Below, one piece after another: positions 44,476 through 54,561 of a stretch of 64,000 bases of DNA. Numbering within the stretch: position 1 is the first letter of the stretch; the number at the start of each line of letters is the position of its first letter. The stretch spans positions 124,001-188,000 of the forward strand of contig NZ_BBVD01000009.1 in NCBI RefSeq assembly GCF_000964545.1, written 5' to 3'. The position numbers were made by a program, and so were the translations under genes. Source of the stretch: Comamonas thiooxydans. GTDB lineage: Bacteria; Pseudomonadota; Gammaproteobacteria; Burkholderiales; Burkholderiaceae_C. Under the pieces are notes generated by a model. The model searched no databases, had not been told where the DNA came from, and was given only the letters and a program-made list of their open reading frames with translations.

Positions 44476-46662
44476 ATGAACCACCCATTCCCCGGCGTAC
44501 CCAGCCGACCATCGCTGACCTTGCTCAGCGCCCTGGCCTGCCTGAGCCTGGGCACTCAGGCACAGACCTCGCTTCCCGCACCCAGCGCAGACGGCAGTGC
44601 CGAAGTCATGCTGGCCCCTGTTACCGTGCAAGACAGCCTGGCCGGCGAAACTGCCACAGGTCCGGTCAGCGGCTTTGTCGCCCGGCGTGCGATCTCGGCC
44701 ACCAAGACAGATACACCCTTGATCGAAACGCCGCAATCGATCAGCGTGGTCACGCGCGACCAGTTCGAGGCCCAGGGCGTGACCACACTGCGCGAAACCA
44801 CACGCTACACGGCGGGCATCAATTCCATCGCTTTCGACAACCGCGTGGACTCTTTCAAGGCCCGCGGCGGCGATGTCAGTCAGTACCAGGACGGGTTGCT
44901 GCGCACTTACGGCACCTACAACAACATCAAGGTCGAGCCCTACACGCTGGAGCGCGTGGAATTCCTGCGCGGCCCCTCCTCCGTGCTTTATGGCCAGGGC
45001 AGCGTGGGCGGTGTGCTCAACCTGACCAGCAAACGCCCCCAGGCCGAGCGCATGCGTGAGGTGCAGATACAGCTGGGCAGCCACGGCCGCAAACAGATTG
45101 CCAGCGACATGACGGGCGCCATGGACGACGAAGGAAAGTGGCTCTACCGACTGGTGGCCGTTGGCCGCGACAGCAACACCCAGGTCGATCATGTCAAGGA
45201 CGACCGCGTGGTGATTGCGCCTTCGCTGACCTATCGTCCCAGCACCGATACTTCGCTGACGCTGCAAGCCCTGTACCAAAAGGACAAGAGCGGCTCCATC
45301 ACCCAGTTCTTTCCCTGGCAGGGCACGCGCCTGCCCAGCCCCTATGGGCAGATTCCGACAAACACCTTTATCAGCGAACCGGGCTGGGACAAGTACGACT
45401 CCGAAAACAAGTCCTTTGGCTATCTGTTCAGCCATCGTCTGAGCCCTCAATGGACACTGCGTCAGAACCTGCGCCGCACCATCAGCGAAGTGGACTACCG
45501 CACGCTCTACACCAGCTTTGCAGCCAACGCAGCCACGGGCCGTCCGGCACGTCCGGTGTTTGACGCCAACGGCCGCACCGTACAGCGCGATGCCGCATGG
45601 CAGATCAATGGCGGACGCATGCTGCTGGTCGACACGCAACTCGAAGGGCTGCTGCAAACCGGTGAGGTTCAGCACCAGCTGCTTGCAGGCATGGACTGGC
45701 AGCGCAACACCAGCAACCAGTCCAACTGGCGCGGGCCAGGCACGGCGCTGGATGTCTACAACCCCGTGTATGGCACGTTCACGCCTCCCTCGGCCTCCCG
45801 GCTGGTACGTGCGCCCAACGTGTCACAGCGCCAGCTCGGTTTCTATCTGCAGGACCAGTTGCGTTGGGGCCCCTGGACCGCAACTGTAGGCTTGCGTCAC
45901 GACAAGGCCAAAACCGAGACCGAAGGTCGCCCGGCAGCGGCTGCCGACGACTCTGCCACCACCAAGCGCCTGGGTATGACCTACCAGGCCGGTGGCGGCT
46001 GGGCTCCGTATGTCAGCTACACCGAGTCTTTCCAGCCACTGGGCGGCGTGGACTTCTACGGCACGCCGTTCAAGCCCCAGCGCGGCAAGCAGTTGGAAGC
46101 CGGCGTGAAATGGATTCCCGAGGGCAAAGGCATATCTGGCTATGCCGCGGTTTACGGCCTGCGTGAACAGAATCGCAAGACCAATGATCCGGGCAACCCG
46201 CTCAACAGCCTGCAACTGGGCGAGGTCAAAACCCAGGGCTTTGAAGCCGAGCTGATCGCAAGCCTGGCCAAAAACTGGGACTGGACGCTGGCCTACGCCT
46301 ATACCGACGCAAAAATCAGCCGCAGCAACGCTGGCGACCAGGGGCAGCGCGTGGCATCGGTATCGCGCCATATGGCCTCCAGTTGGCTGATGCATCGATT
46401 TACCGCTCAGGGCCGCGGAGGCTGGAGTCTCGGCGCCGGTCTGCGCTATATCGGACCACAGTGGAGCGGCACCTCTGCCATCGACACGCCCTCATCCCTG
46501 CTGGCAGAAGCGATGGTGGCCTATGACGCCGGCGACTGGCGCCTTGCCCTGCATGCCAACAATATCGGCGACAAGGTGGTGATCACCCAATGCCTGTCGC
46601 GCGGCGACTGCTTCTACGGCGAACGCCGCAACTTTCTGCTGACTGCCACCTATCGTTACTGA
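44476..46662 (+). CDS. TonB-dependent siderophore receptor
   Basis: The start at 44476 gives a 728-residue protein with a signal peptide ending AQA, a plug domain (about 75-190; TPQSISVVTRDQFE, LERVEFLRGPSSVLYGQG and GGVLNLTSKRP) and a 22-strand barrel ending in FLLTATYRY with the C-terminal aromatic residue. The layout is that of ferrichrome/hydroxamate-type receptors such as FhuA and FoxA. The substrate cannot be read from sequence. It lies downstream of the Fur-like site and the iron-associated trio. Confidence 0.93.
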   Translation: MNHPFPGVPSRPSLTLLSALACLSLGTQAQTSLPAPSADGSAEVMLAPVTVQDSLAGETATGPVSGFVARRAISATKTDTPLIETPQSISVVTRDQFEAQGVTTLRETTRYTAGINSIAFDNRVDSFKARGGDVSQYQDGLLRTYGTYNNIKVEPYTLERVEFLRGPSSVLYGQGSVGGVLNLTSKRPQAERMREVQIQLGSHGRKQIASDMTGAMDDEGKWLYRLVAVGRDSNTQVDHVKDDRVVIAPSLTYRPSTDTSLTLQALYQKDKSGSITQFFPWQGTRLPSPYGQIPTNTFISEPGWDKYDSENKSFGYLFSHRLSPQWTLRQNLRRTISEVDYRTLYTSFAANAATGRPARPVFDANGRTVQRDAAWQINGGRMLLVDTQLEGLLQTGEVQHQLLAGMDWQRNTSNQSNWRGPGTALDVYNPVYGTFTPPSASRLVRAPNVSQRQLGFYLQDQLRWGPWTATVGLRHDKAKTETEGRPAAAADDSATTKRLGMTYQAGGGWAPYVSYTESFQPLGGVDFYGTPFKPQRGKQLEAGVKWIPEGKGISGYAAVYGLREQNRKTNDPGNPLNSLQLGEVKTQGFEAELIASLAKNWDWTLAYAYTDAKISRSNAGDQGQRVASVSRHMASSWLMHRFTAQGRGGWSLGAGLRYIGPQWSGTSAIDTPSSLLAEAMVAYDAGDWRLALHANNIGDKVVITQCLSRGDCFYGERRNFLLTATYRY

Positions 46663-46808
46663 ACGGGCAGGCAATGCGAACAATGTCCAGCCGCCACTAT
46701 GAAATCCGAGGCGAAGGCGTCAAAGACACCTTCTCTTCAGTTTGTGAGGTCGGCTGGCAAGGCAGGCTGCGTTTGATTGAAGTGCTGCACGCAAGCGGCT
46801 GGAGAACC

Positions 46809-47780
46809 TCATTTCAGCGCAGCAAATTCGTTTCTGAGCGCCTTGGCGCTGCGCTGATAGGCGCGCGGTGGCAAACCGCACCAGCGCTTGAAGGCGCGGG
46901 CAAAAACACGCTCTGACTCGTAGCCGCAATCCTCGGCGATCTGGGCCAGCGGCAAACCCGATTCCAGTTGCTGGGCTGCATGGGCCATACGCTGCTGCTG
47001 CAGATAGGCCATGGGCGATTCTCCAACCAGCGCCTTGAATTTTTCGGCAAAGAGCGAGCGCGACATGGCCGCCTCCCTGGCCAGGGCCTGCAAGGTCCAG
47101 CCATGGCTGGGGCGGCCGTGGATGGCGGCCATGGCCCTGGCAATCTGCACATCGGCCAGGCCGCGCACCCAGCCTTGACCGCGCTGCTGCTGTGCGGCGA
47201 AATGGTTGCTGAGCACGTGGATCAGGACCAACTCACCCAGGCGCGCGGCTGCCAAACGCCAGCCGGCGCGTCGCGCCAGCGAGTCCTCTATCAGAGTCTG
47301 CAGCATGTTGCCCAGCATGGCCGGTGGAGCGGCCTGCGCTGCAGGTATGTGCAGCAGCGGCGGCAGCAGAGTCAATATGGAGTGCCGGCAGTAGGCCGAT
47401 ATCCAGAGCAGCACCGAATCGATGCGGGTCTGGGCCCCGCCTCCGCCATGCTCGAACGTCAGAGGATTCTCGTCCTTCGGCCCCTGGGCAAAGCGTTCGA
47501 TCATGCGTGCGAACGGAACCGGTGCCAGCGCGAGGTCCGACGCAATTACGTGCGGACTGCCCAGCGGCAACACCACCAGATCGCCAGGCAAGACCTGCAA
47601 CGGTGACTGGCCTTGTACTTGCAGCCAGTACGGCTGCCCCTGGGCGATGCGGATCATGGTCCCCGGCACTCCCTCGGACGCCAGCGCCCAAGGCTCACCC
47701 AATGAAAAGCTGGCCGTCACCGCGCGCTCGGCTCGGCAGATGGCCAGCACGTCGCTTAAATGGTCGCTGCTTTGTTTCAT
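46809..47780 (-). CDS. AraC family regulator with cupin sensor domain
   Basis: The 323-residue protein has an N-terminal AraC-binding cupin (about 20-200, PGDLVVLPLGSPHVIA) and two C-terminal helix-turn-helix units (about 225-315; LQALAREAAMSRSLFAEKFKA and IAEDCGYESERVFARAFKRW). It belongs to the cupin_6 AraC class, often controlling a neighbouring operon. It is convergent with the TonB receptor and divergent from the flavin monooxygenase; either could be its target. Confidence 0.92.
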   Translation of the reverse strand: MKQSSDHLSDVLAICRAERAVTASFSLGEPWALASEGVPGTMIRIAQGQPYWLQVQGQSPLQVLPGDLVVLPLGSPHVIASDLALAPVPFARMIERFAQGPKDENPLTFEHGGGGAQTRIDSVLLWISAYCRHSILTLLPPLLHIPAAQAAPPAMLGNMLQTLIEDSLARRAGWRLAAARLGELVLIHVLSNHFAAQQQRGQGWVRGLADVQIARAMAAIHGRPSHGWTLQALAREAAMSRSLFAEKFKALVGESPMAYLQQQRMAHAAQQLESGLPLAQIAEDCGYESERVFARAFKRWCGLPPRAYQRSAKALRNEFAALK

Positions 47781-47923
47781 GGAGGATTCCGGACGATTTG
47801 TGTCATTTTATGGATGCTTTGCGCTTCACGTGACAGGCGGCCTTGTCGACACTGGCTGGCACCGTATGCGGGCTGCCTGCGCAGCCCGGAACGAGCAAAC
47901 CATACCCATATCAAGGAGCAAAC

Positions 47924-49096
47924 ATGTCCAAGACACGATTGAAAATAGGCATTGTGGGCGGCGGCATTGGTGGCCTGGCCGCCGCCAACGCGCTGCACCG
48001 CAGCGGACACGAGGTGACGGTGTTCGAGCAGAGCCGGCAATACCTGCGCGTGGGCGCCGATATCAATCTGACGCCCAATGCTGTGCGCGCACTAGACGGA
48101 CTGGGCGATGCCATTGCGGCTGCCGTACGGGCTTCGGCAGCCCGCCCAACGCACCGTATCAGCCGCACCTGGGACAACGGCGAGGAAACATCGCGCCTGA
48201 CCATGGGCAATGAGGCCGAGCGTCAATACGGTGCGCCACAACTCACCATCCATCGCGCCGACCTGCTGGCTGCGCTGGCCGACGCCTTTCCCCATGAGCA
48301 GGTGAAGTTCGCCAAACGCGTCAACCGGATTGTGCAAACCGATGCCGGTGTTGCCGTGGAATTTTCCGACGGCGCGCGAGTCGATGGACTGGATGCGCTG
48401 ATAGGCTCGGACGGAATTCATTCGGTGGTGCGCACATCCCTGTTTGGCGCAGAGAGCCCACGCTTTACCGGAGTGGTGGCATTTCGCACCGTGGTGCCCA
48501 CCGAGCGTGTGCGCCATGTTCCCGATATCGGGGCCTTCACCAAATGGTGGGGACCGACTCCTGACAGCCAGATCGTGACCTTTCCGCTCAATCAGGGCCG
48601 CGACACCTTTATCTTCGCCACCACGGCGCAGGAATCCTGGCATGAGGAATCCTGGACCACCGAGGGCAGCGTGACCGAACTGCGCAGCTTTTATGCCGGC
48701 TTTCATCCACATGCACGAGCCTTGCTGGATGCGTGTGACAGCGTGCTCAAGACGGCTTTGTATGAACGCGACCCGCTGCCGCACTGGTCGCAGGGACGAG
48801 TGTCGCTGCTCGGCGATGCCAGCCATCCCATGATGCCGTTCATGGCCCAGGGCGCCGGCATGGCTATCGAAGATGCCGTGGTGCTGGCCCGCAACCTTGA
48901 TGCAGTGCAGGATGCCGAAGGCGTTGCGCAAGCCTTGCAGAACTACGAGGCCATGCGCAAGCAGCGCACCAGCCAGATCCAGATAGGCTCGCGAGGCAAT
49001 AACTGGCTGCGTGCCGGAGGCAATGCCGACTGGGTCTATGGCTATGACGCGTGGCAAGTTGCTTTGACGGCCGAGCCGGTTGCCTGCTCTACCTAA
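47924..49096 (+). CDS. FAD-dependent aromatic monooxygenase, NicC-like
   Basis: An AAGGAG precedes the ATG. The 390-residue flavoprotein has the dinucleotide motif GGGIGG (11-16), the DG motif in ALIGSDGIHSVVR and the FAD-ribityl GDASHPMMPFMAQG near 297-310. The style of the C-terminal part (NWLRAGGNADWVYGYDAW) closely resembles 6-hydroxynicotinate 3-monooxygenase NicC. Related salicylate hydroxylases are the alternative. It would hydroxylate and possibly decarboxylate a hydroxylated ring acid in the cytoplasm. The neighbouring MarR gene and molybdenum hydroxylase match such a pathway. Confidence 0.85.
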   Translation: MSKTRLKIGIVGGGIGGLAAANALHRSGHEVTVFEQSRQYLRVGADINLTPNAVRALDGLGDAIAAAVRASAARPTHRISRTWDNGEETSRLTMGNEAERQYGAPQLTIHRADLLAALADAFPHEQVKFAKRVNRIVQTDAGVAVEFSDGARVDGLDALIGSDGIHSVVRTSLFGAESPRFTGVVAFRTVVPTERVRHVPDIGAFTKWWGPTPDSQIVTFPLNQGRDTFIFATTAQESWHEESWTTEGSVTELRSFYAGFHPHARALLDACDSVLKTALYERDPLPHWSQGRVSLLGDASHPMMPFMAQGAGMAIEDAVVLARNLDAVQDAEGVAQALQNYEAMRKQRTSQIQIGSRGNNWLRAGGNADWVYGYDAWQVALTAEPVACST

Positions 49097-49577
49097 ACGA
49101 CAGTACACCCCGGCAGTGTTGCCCTGCGCAGCGCCTTCGGGGGTTGATGGTGCGGTCTTGAACGGGCATCGTGGCGCTGTCGGCATCTGGCGAAAAGCCA
49201 CGGTGCATGGCTGGCAGGCGCCCATGCCTTGCTTGGCCCATTGCATGAGCCTGCCTCTGCCCATGAGCAAGAAAACAGGCATCTGCGGGAGCGCATCTTG
49301 CCATGGCGGATCCGGATCTCGCCAAGCGCTGCTGACTTGCGAGACATGTCAGAGGACGGTGACGAGCGGCCTCGGAAGCCAGGCGAGAAAGTACTGGCCT
49401 GTGACTTCCGGCCGCTGCTTTGGAAGTTGCGGACCCCGGCCCTCATTCTCAAATGACGCATCAACCGGCGAAGCACATGTAATGTGCGGATGACCCCGCC
49501 TGCAGCATGCGGAAATTCGTGCGTCTATATGTGTTGCAACAGCATTCTGGCGGTTGTCCAACACAGGGACACAGGAA
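49097..49577. other. Convergent gap between the monooxygenase and the MarR gene
   Basis: About 480 bases without a supported gene. Short frames on both strands lack domain character; no clear terminator hairpin is evident. Confidence 0.45.
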
Positions 49578-50135
49578 CTATTCCAGACCTGCTTCATCCT
49601 CGCCGGACAAAGCGCCTGCTTTCTCGCAATGTGCACGCAAGCGCATCAGCGCGTTGTACATGGCATTGCGCTCATCTTCAGGCAATGCCCGAATGGCGGC
49701 AGCCTGGCTGGCACGCGCCAAGGGCATGACCTGTGCATGCAGGGCCTCGCCCTGTTCGGTGACCTGACAAAAAATCTTCTTGCGCGGCGTATTGCCTTCA
49801 CCCTGCAGATCCACCAGGCCTTTGGCTTGCAGCCGCTTGAGAGCGCGGCTCACCAAGGCCTTGTCCGAGGTGGACTGAATGACCAGATCCGAGAAGGCCA
49901 ACCGCTTCGAGTGAGCAATCAAGGCCAGCAAGCGCCACTCAGAGACCGTCAGATCGTGTTTCTCGGCATAGGGCACGGTAATCGTGCGCCGCAGAGCATT
50001 TCCCACCTGGCTCATCAAGGTGGTGATGAAGTCGTCCACTGTCAGTCCGTCGCCTTGCGCATTGAGCTGCGACCAGGGCGTTTCGCATGTTTTCTTGTTC
50101 ATGCGCCATTGTTCCATCTGAATTAACAAATTCAT
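49578..50135 (-). CDS. MarR family transcriptional regulator
   Basis: The winged helix-turn-helix covers about residues 45-150: EKHDLTVSEWRLLALIAHS, DLVIQSTSDKALVSRALKRL for the recognition helix, then the wing. Starts at 50135, 50117 or 50102 are all possible; none has a strong ribosome binding site. It is divergent from the Bug/molybdenum hydroxylase operon and so is its likely repressor. NicR, which controls nicotinate catabolism, is also a MarR protein. Confidence 0.9.
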   Translation of the reverse strand: MNLLIQMEQWRMNKKTCETPWSQLNAQGDGLTVDDFITTLMSQVGNALRRTITVPYAEKHDLTVSEWRLLALIAHSKRLAFSDLVIQSTSDKALVSRALKRLQAKGLVDLQGEGNTPRKKIFCQVTEQGEALHAQVMPLARASQAAAIRALPEDERNAMYNALMRLRAHCEKAGALSGEDEAGLE

Positions 50136-50280
50136 ATGTCAATAGTGAAAACAGCAATTTGATCGATCAACCATAAGCGTATAACTCCGTTTATTGTTTC
50201 TTTTGCGATTCAATGTTTCACTTATGAATCATTTGAGATCGCACGCCAGATTTATACCCACGGCCCAAGGAGAGGCGACC

Positions 50281-51264
50281 ATGTCAGTTGATAGACGCCA
50301 GTTTTGCTTTACCGCTCTTGCCTGCGGCACGCTGCTTGCGCAGCCGGTGCTTGCCGAAGAAAGTTATCCGAGCAAGCCCATCACGGTGATCGTGTCCTAC
50401 CCGCCGGGCGGGGATACCGATGCAATCGCCCGCCTCTTTGCCGACAAGCTCAGCCACAGGCTCAAGCAGACCGTGCTGATCGACAACCGCCCGGGTGCCG
50501 GCGGGGCGATAGGCAACGGCATGGTGGGGCGTGCACGCTCCGATGGCTACACATTGCTGTTCACTCCCAACCCCTTCACCACCGCCCCCCTGGTCATGAA
50601 GCTGTCGGGCGCTGCAGCCTACGACGTACTCAACGGCTACGAAGCCATCATCAACACCGCCACCCAGCCCCTGGTGCTGGTCACGAGTCCCAAGCTCGGT
50701 GTCAAAAACCTGCCCGAACTGATTGCCAGGGCCAAGAGTGGCGCCACCGTCTCCTATGCCAGCCCCGGCGCCGGCTCGCCCATGCACATCGCCGGCGAAT
50801 GGCTGAACAAAGCCGCTGGCGTCAAGTTGTCCCATGTTCCATACCGCGGCGTCGGCCCGTCGGTAACCGATGTCGTGGCCGGCCATGTCGATACTGCCTG
50901 GGTCACTTTCGGGCCTGTGCGCCAGTATCTGGACTCCGGCAAGCTGGTGGCGCTGGCCATCGGCGATACCAAGCGCTCATCGCTGGCACCTGCCGTTCCG
51001 ACATTGACCGAGCTGGGCTACAAGGATGTGGTGGTCAGCGCCTGGAACGGCTTCTTCGCGCCGAAAAAAACTCCGGCAGCGGTAATCAATCTGCTCAACG
51101 AGCACCTCAATGCCATTTTGCGTGAGCCCGAAGTCGTGGAAAAACTGGCTGTCTTCGGCGCCCTGCCTGCGGGCGGGTCGCCCAAGGTGCTCAGCGATCT
51201 CAATCAACGCGAGTACATGGTGATGGGCAAAGCCATCAAGGAACTCGGCATCGTGGCCGAGTGA
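50281..51264 (+). CDS. Bug/TctC-type tripartite substrate-binding protein
   Basis: The ATG with AAGGAG upstream gives a 327-residue exported protein (signal to about residue 25). Family features are YPSKPITVIVSYPPGGDTD near the mature start, RPGAGGAIGNG and PYRGVGPSVTDVVAGHVD. Bug proteins bind carboxylates in the periplasm for uptake or sensing. It heads the operon with the molybdenum hydroxylase and likely binds the substrate. No TctAB membrane genes are adjacent. Confidence 0.92.
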   Translation: MSVDRRQFCFTALACGTLLAQPVLAEESYPSKPITVIVSYPPGGDTDAIARLFADKLSHRLKQTVLIDNRPGAGGAIGNGMVGRARSDGYTLLFTPNPFTTAPLVMKLSGAAAYDVLNGYEAIINTATQPLVLVTSPKLGVKNLPELIARAKSGATVSYASPGAGSPMHIAGEWLNKAAGVKLSHVPYRGVGPSVTDVVAGHVDTAWVTFGPVRQYLDSGKLVALAIGDTKRSSLAPAVPTLTELGYKDVVVSAWNGFFAPKKTPAAVINLLNEHLNAILREPEVVEKLAVFGALPAGGSPKVLSDLNQREYMVMGKAIKELGIVAE

Positions 51265-51380
51265 CACCAATGAATCGTTCAGGCGCAGTCCTGGGCGATT
51301 CCAACAGACCTCTATATGACTGAAGTAGCACGAGCCTCTGGTCCGCAGCGACCCCGGGCCTTCCGCTGCGAGGTACGGAT

Positions 51381-53687
51381 ATGACATCTGCTCTTTCATC
51401 TCGATCCACGCTGGGCATGGACACTCCACAGGTGACGGCCAAGGCAAAAGTGCTTGGTCGGGCCATCTACGCAGGAGATCTCAAACTTGCCGGCATGCTG
51501 CATGGCAAGGTTCTGCGCAGCCCTTACCCGCATGCGCGCATCGCTCGCATAGACACCACCGAGGCGCGCGCGCTGCCTGGCGTCAAGGCGGTTCTGACCG
51601 GCGAGGATGCGCCCGCCAATCTTTGGGGGGCGCATCACAAGGAGCGCGCCGTCCTGGCCAAAGGCGTGGTGCGTTATTGCGGCGAAGAGGTGGCCGCCGT
51701 GGCCGCTGTTTCCGAAGAGATCGCACGCGACGCGCTGGATCTGATTCGGGTGGAATACGAAGAACTGCCCGCCATTCTGACGCCCGAGGAAGCCATGGAC
51801 GAGGAAGCCTTCGGCATCCATCCAGGGCGCAACAATGTGGCCCAGCATATCCAGTTCGAGCGCGGTGACGTGGAGGCAGGCTTTGCCGCCGCGGATCTGA
51901 TTCACGAAGCCACCTACACCACGCATTCTCAATACCCCGGCTATATGGAGCCCATGGCCACGGTGGCCTCGCTGGACCCCGATGGCCGGCTTGTGCTCTA
52001 TACCTCGACCCAGGCAGTGAATCTGGTGCGCATGCAGGTGGCCATGACCCTGGGTCTGCCCATTTCCCACGTGCGCGTGATTCAGGCCGCGACCGGAGGT
52101 GGCTTCGGCGGCAAGATCGTGGAGGACGACAACCAGTTGCTTGCCGGCCTGCTGGCTCTGCATACCCGACGTCCGGTGCGGCTGGTCAACAACCGCCTGG
52201 AGGACTTCCAGGCCGCATGTGCCAGCGTGCCCGAGCGCATCACCCTCAAGCTGGGCATGCTCAAGGACGGCAGCATTGTCGCCAAGCAGGTTCGCATCAT
52301 TGCCGAATGCGGTGCATATGCAGGCCTTGCCGGTGATGTGATGCACGTCAGTGCCATGCGCAGCGACAACATGCACCGCAATCCCAATGTGCGTTCTGAA
52401 GCGACGCTGTACTACACCAACAATCCGCCACGCGGTGCCTTCCGGGGCTTTGGCGGAACCCAGATGCAGTTTGCGCTCAACAGCCATATCCACACCATGG
52501 CGGAGAAACTGGGCCTGGACCCGGTGCAGGTGCACAAGCTCAACGCGCTCAAGGCCGGTGATGTCTCGATTCACGGCTGGCATATCGGCAGCACAGGACT
52601 GCTGGAGTGCATAGACATGGCAACCGAGGCCATAGGGTGGGCAAGCAAACGCCAACGCGTCAAGGCCAGTGGCATCAAGCGCCGCGGCGTGGGCATGGCA
52701 GCGGCCATGCATGTGAGCGGCAATCGCACCATAGGCAACTGGGATGGATCGACGCTGGTCATCAAGATCAATGAGGACGGTCGAGTTTTCCTCATCAGCG
52801 GTGAATGCGATATGGGCCAGGGAGCGAGCACCATGCTCAGCCAGATCGTGGCCCACGAACTGGACCTGCCTCTGGCCGATATTCATGTGCTTGCGCCCGA
52901 CACCGATGTCGCACCGGTGGCCGTGGGCACTCTGGCTTCACGCGTCACCATGTCGGGCGGCAACGCGGCCATCATCGCCGCGCGCAAGGCGCGGCAAGAG
53001 TTGCTGAGCCTGGCTGCCGAGCGCCTGGGTGCATCGCACGACGCGCTGACGCTGAAAGGCGGTGCCGTCTATGTGAGCGCGGAGCCTGAACGCCGCAGCA
53101 CCGTGGCCGAGCTGGCGCGCCAGCATATCTGGCGCCATGGTGGAGGTGGTATCCAGGTCGCCGGAACCTGGGACCCAAAGACCGTCATGCATGACGACAA
53201 GCTCTACGGCAATATCGCCGCTGCCTACTCCTACGCCGCCCAGGCCGTTGAAGTCGAAGTGGATATCGAGACCGGCCAGGTCAGCGTCATCGACAGCTAT
53301 GTCGCCGACGACTGCGGCAAGGCGCTCAACCCCACTGCGATTCACGGCCAGACCAATGGCGCCACCGTTCAGGCCATAGGCTGGACGCTGTATGAGCAGT
53401 TGCACTACGAGGGCGGGCGCCTGGCGAACGGCAATTTCGCGGACTACAACATGGCCACCGCCGATGCGGTTCCCATGCTGCGCGGCGGCCTTGTGGAATC
53501 CAACGATCCCAACGGCCCCTATGGCGCCAAGGGTGCCAGCGAAACAGCCATCCTGCCCGGCGCGCCAGCCATAGCCAACGCCGTCTATGACGCGATTGGC
53601 GTGCGCATCACCGATCTGCCCATCACCCCGGAAAAAGTGCTGGCTGCATTGCGCGACAAGCAGCAGCAAGGAGCAAGCCATGCGTGA
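51381..53687 (+). CDS. Molybdenum hydroxylase large subunit (xanthine dehydrogenase/CoxL family)
   Basis: The 768-residue subunit carries the molybdopterin cytosine dinucleotide-binding motifs: ATGGGFGGKIVEDD (about 237-250), PPRGAFRGFGGTQM, ECDMGQGASTML, and GAKGASE near 714-720 with the base-catalytic Glu. In length and motifs it resembles 4-hydroxybenzoyl-CoA reductase and nicotinate/isoquinoline-type hydroxylase large subunits. It would hydroxylate an aromatic ring carbon with water. Followed with an 8-base overlap by the FAD subunit. Confidence 0.92.
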   Translation: MTSALSSRSTLGMDTPQVTAKAKVLGRAIYAGDLKLAGMLHGKVLRSPYPHARIARIDTTEARALPGVKAVLTGEDAPANLWGAHHKERAVLAKGVVRYCGEEVAAVAAVSEEIARDALDLIRVEYEELPAILTPEEAMDEEAFGIHPGRNNVAQHIQFERGDVEAGFAAADLIHEATYTTHSQYPGYMEPMATVASLDPDGRLVLYTSTQAVNLVRMQVAMTLGLPISHVRVIQAATGGGFGGKIVEDDNQLLAGLLALHTRRPVRLVNNRLEDFQAACASVPERITLKLGMLKDGSIVAKQVRIIAECGAYAGLAGDVMHVSAMRSDNMHRNPNVRSEATLYYTNNPPRGAFRGFGGTQMQFALNSHIHTMAEKLGLDPVQVHKLNALKAGDVSIHGWHIGSTGLLECIDMATEAIGWASKRQRVKASGIKRRGVGMAAAMHVSGNRTIGNWDGSTLVIKINEDGRVFLISGECDMGQGASTMLSQIVAHELDLPLADIHVLAPDTDVAPVAVGTLASRVTMSGGNAAIIAARKARQELLSLAAERLGASHDALTLKGGAVYVSAEPERRSTVAELARQHIWRHGGGGIQVAGTWDPKTVMHDDKLYGNIAAAYSYAAQAVEVEVDIETGQVSVIDSYVADDCGKALNPTAIHGQTNGATVQAIGWTLYEQLHYEGGRLANGNFADYNMATADAVPMLRGGLVESNDPNGPYGAKGASETAILPGAPAIANAVYDAIGVRITDLPITPEKVLAALRDKQQQGASHA

Positions 53688-54561
53688 ATTTGATTTTGCG
53701 GAGCCCCGCTCGGTTGCGGAGGCCAGCCAGATGCTGGCCGAGTACGGTGACGATGCACGCATCATCGCGGGCGGGTCGGCGCTGATGCTGGCCATGCGCC
53801 AACGCATGCTTGCGCCCACGCACCTGATCTCGGTGGCAAGGCTGCCCCGGCTGCATGGCATCGATTTCGATCCGCACCAAGGTCTGCGTATCGGGGCCAT
53901 GAGCCGCCATATCGATGTGGCTCGCTCCGAGCTCGTGAAGGCGCATGCACCGGTGCTGGCCCGGATGGCCGCCCAGGTGGCCAATCCGCAGGTGCGCAAC
54001 CAGGGCACGATAGGCGGCAATCTCTGTTATGCCGACCCATCCACGGACCCGCCCGGCTGTCTGATGGCCCTCGACGCCTCGGTCGTTCTGGGCAGCACAC
54101 GCGGAGAACGCGTGCTGTCGATGGAAGAGTTCCTGGTCGACTACTACACCACGGCCATGGAGAGCGATGAGCTACTGCTGGAAATCCGGGTGCCGCTGCA
54201 GGCGCCCTGCACCCAGGGGGAATACACGCGCTTTCTGCGCACGGCAGCAGAGCACCGTCCCCTGGTCAGCGTGGCCCTGGTCGTGCAAAGAGAGGGGCAG
54301 ATATGTCACCAGGCACGTCTGGCTATTGGGGCATCCACGCCCATTCCCACCAGGCTGCGCCGTGCCGAAGACTGCTTGCGCGGCAAGACCGTGAATGCGC
54401 AGCTCGCTTCAGAGGTCGCAAGCATCGTGGCCGAGGACATCCAGCCGGTCTCCGACCTGCGGGGCAGCAGCGAGTTTCGCCGCGCCATGGTGCGCACGGT
54501 GACCCGCCGCACGGTGGCCACGTTGTTCGGAATTGATATCAATGAAGGAGTTGCCGCATGA
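53680..54561 (+). CDS. Molybdenum hydroxylase FAD-binding medium subunit
   Basis: The 293-residue subunit has the two FAD-binding motifs of the CoxM family: AGGSALMLAMRQR (about 31-43, the ...AGG(N/S) loop) and the TIGGN loop in RNQGTIGGNLCYADP (about 107-121). It lacks the extra 4Fe-4S insertion of true 4-hydroxybenzoyl-CoA reductases, so an ordinary hydroxylase is more likely. It passes electrons from the Fe-S subunit to its acceptor. Overlaps the small-subunit gene by four bases. Confidence 0.92.
   Translation: MREFDFAEPRSVAEASQMLAEYGDDARIIAGGSALMLAMRQRMLAPTHLISVARLPRLHGIDFDPHQGLRIGAMSRHIDVARSELVKAHAPVLARMAAQVANPQVRNQGTIGGNLCYADPSTDPPGCLMALDASVVLGSTRGERVLSMEEFLVDYYTTAMESDELLLEIRVPLQAPCTQGEYTRFLRTAAEHRPLVSVALVVQREGQICHQARLAIGASTPIPTRLRRAEDCLRGKTVNAQLASEVASIVAEDIQPVSDLRGSSEFRRAMVRTVTRRTVATLFGIDINEGVAA

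Noticed and set aside
44407..45675. A 422-codon minus-strand frame opposite the TonB receptor
   Set aside because: The receptor has a full plug and barrel; the antisense frame is histidine- and glycine-rich noise.
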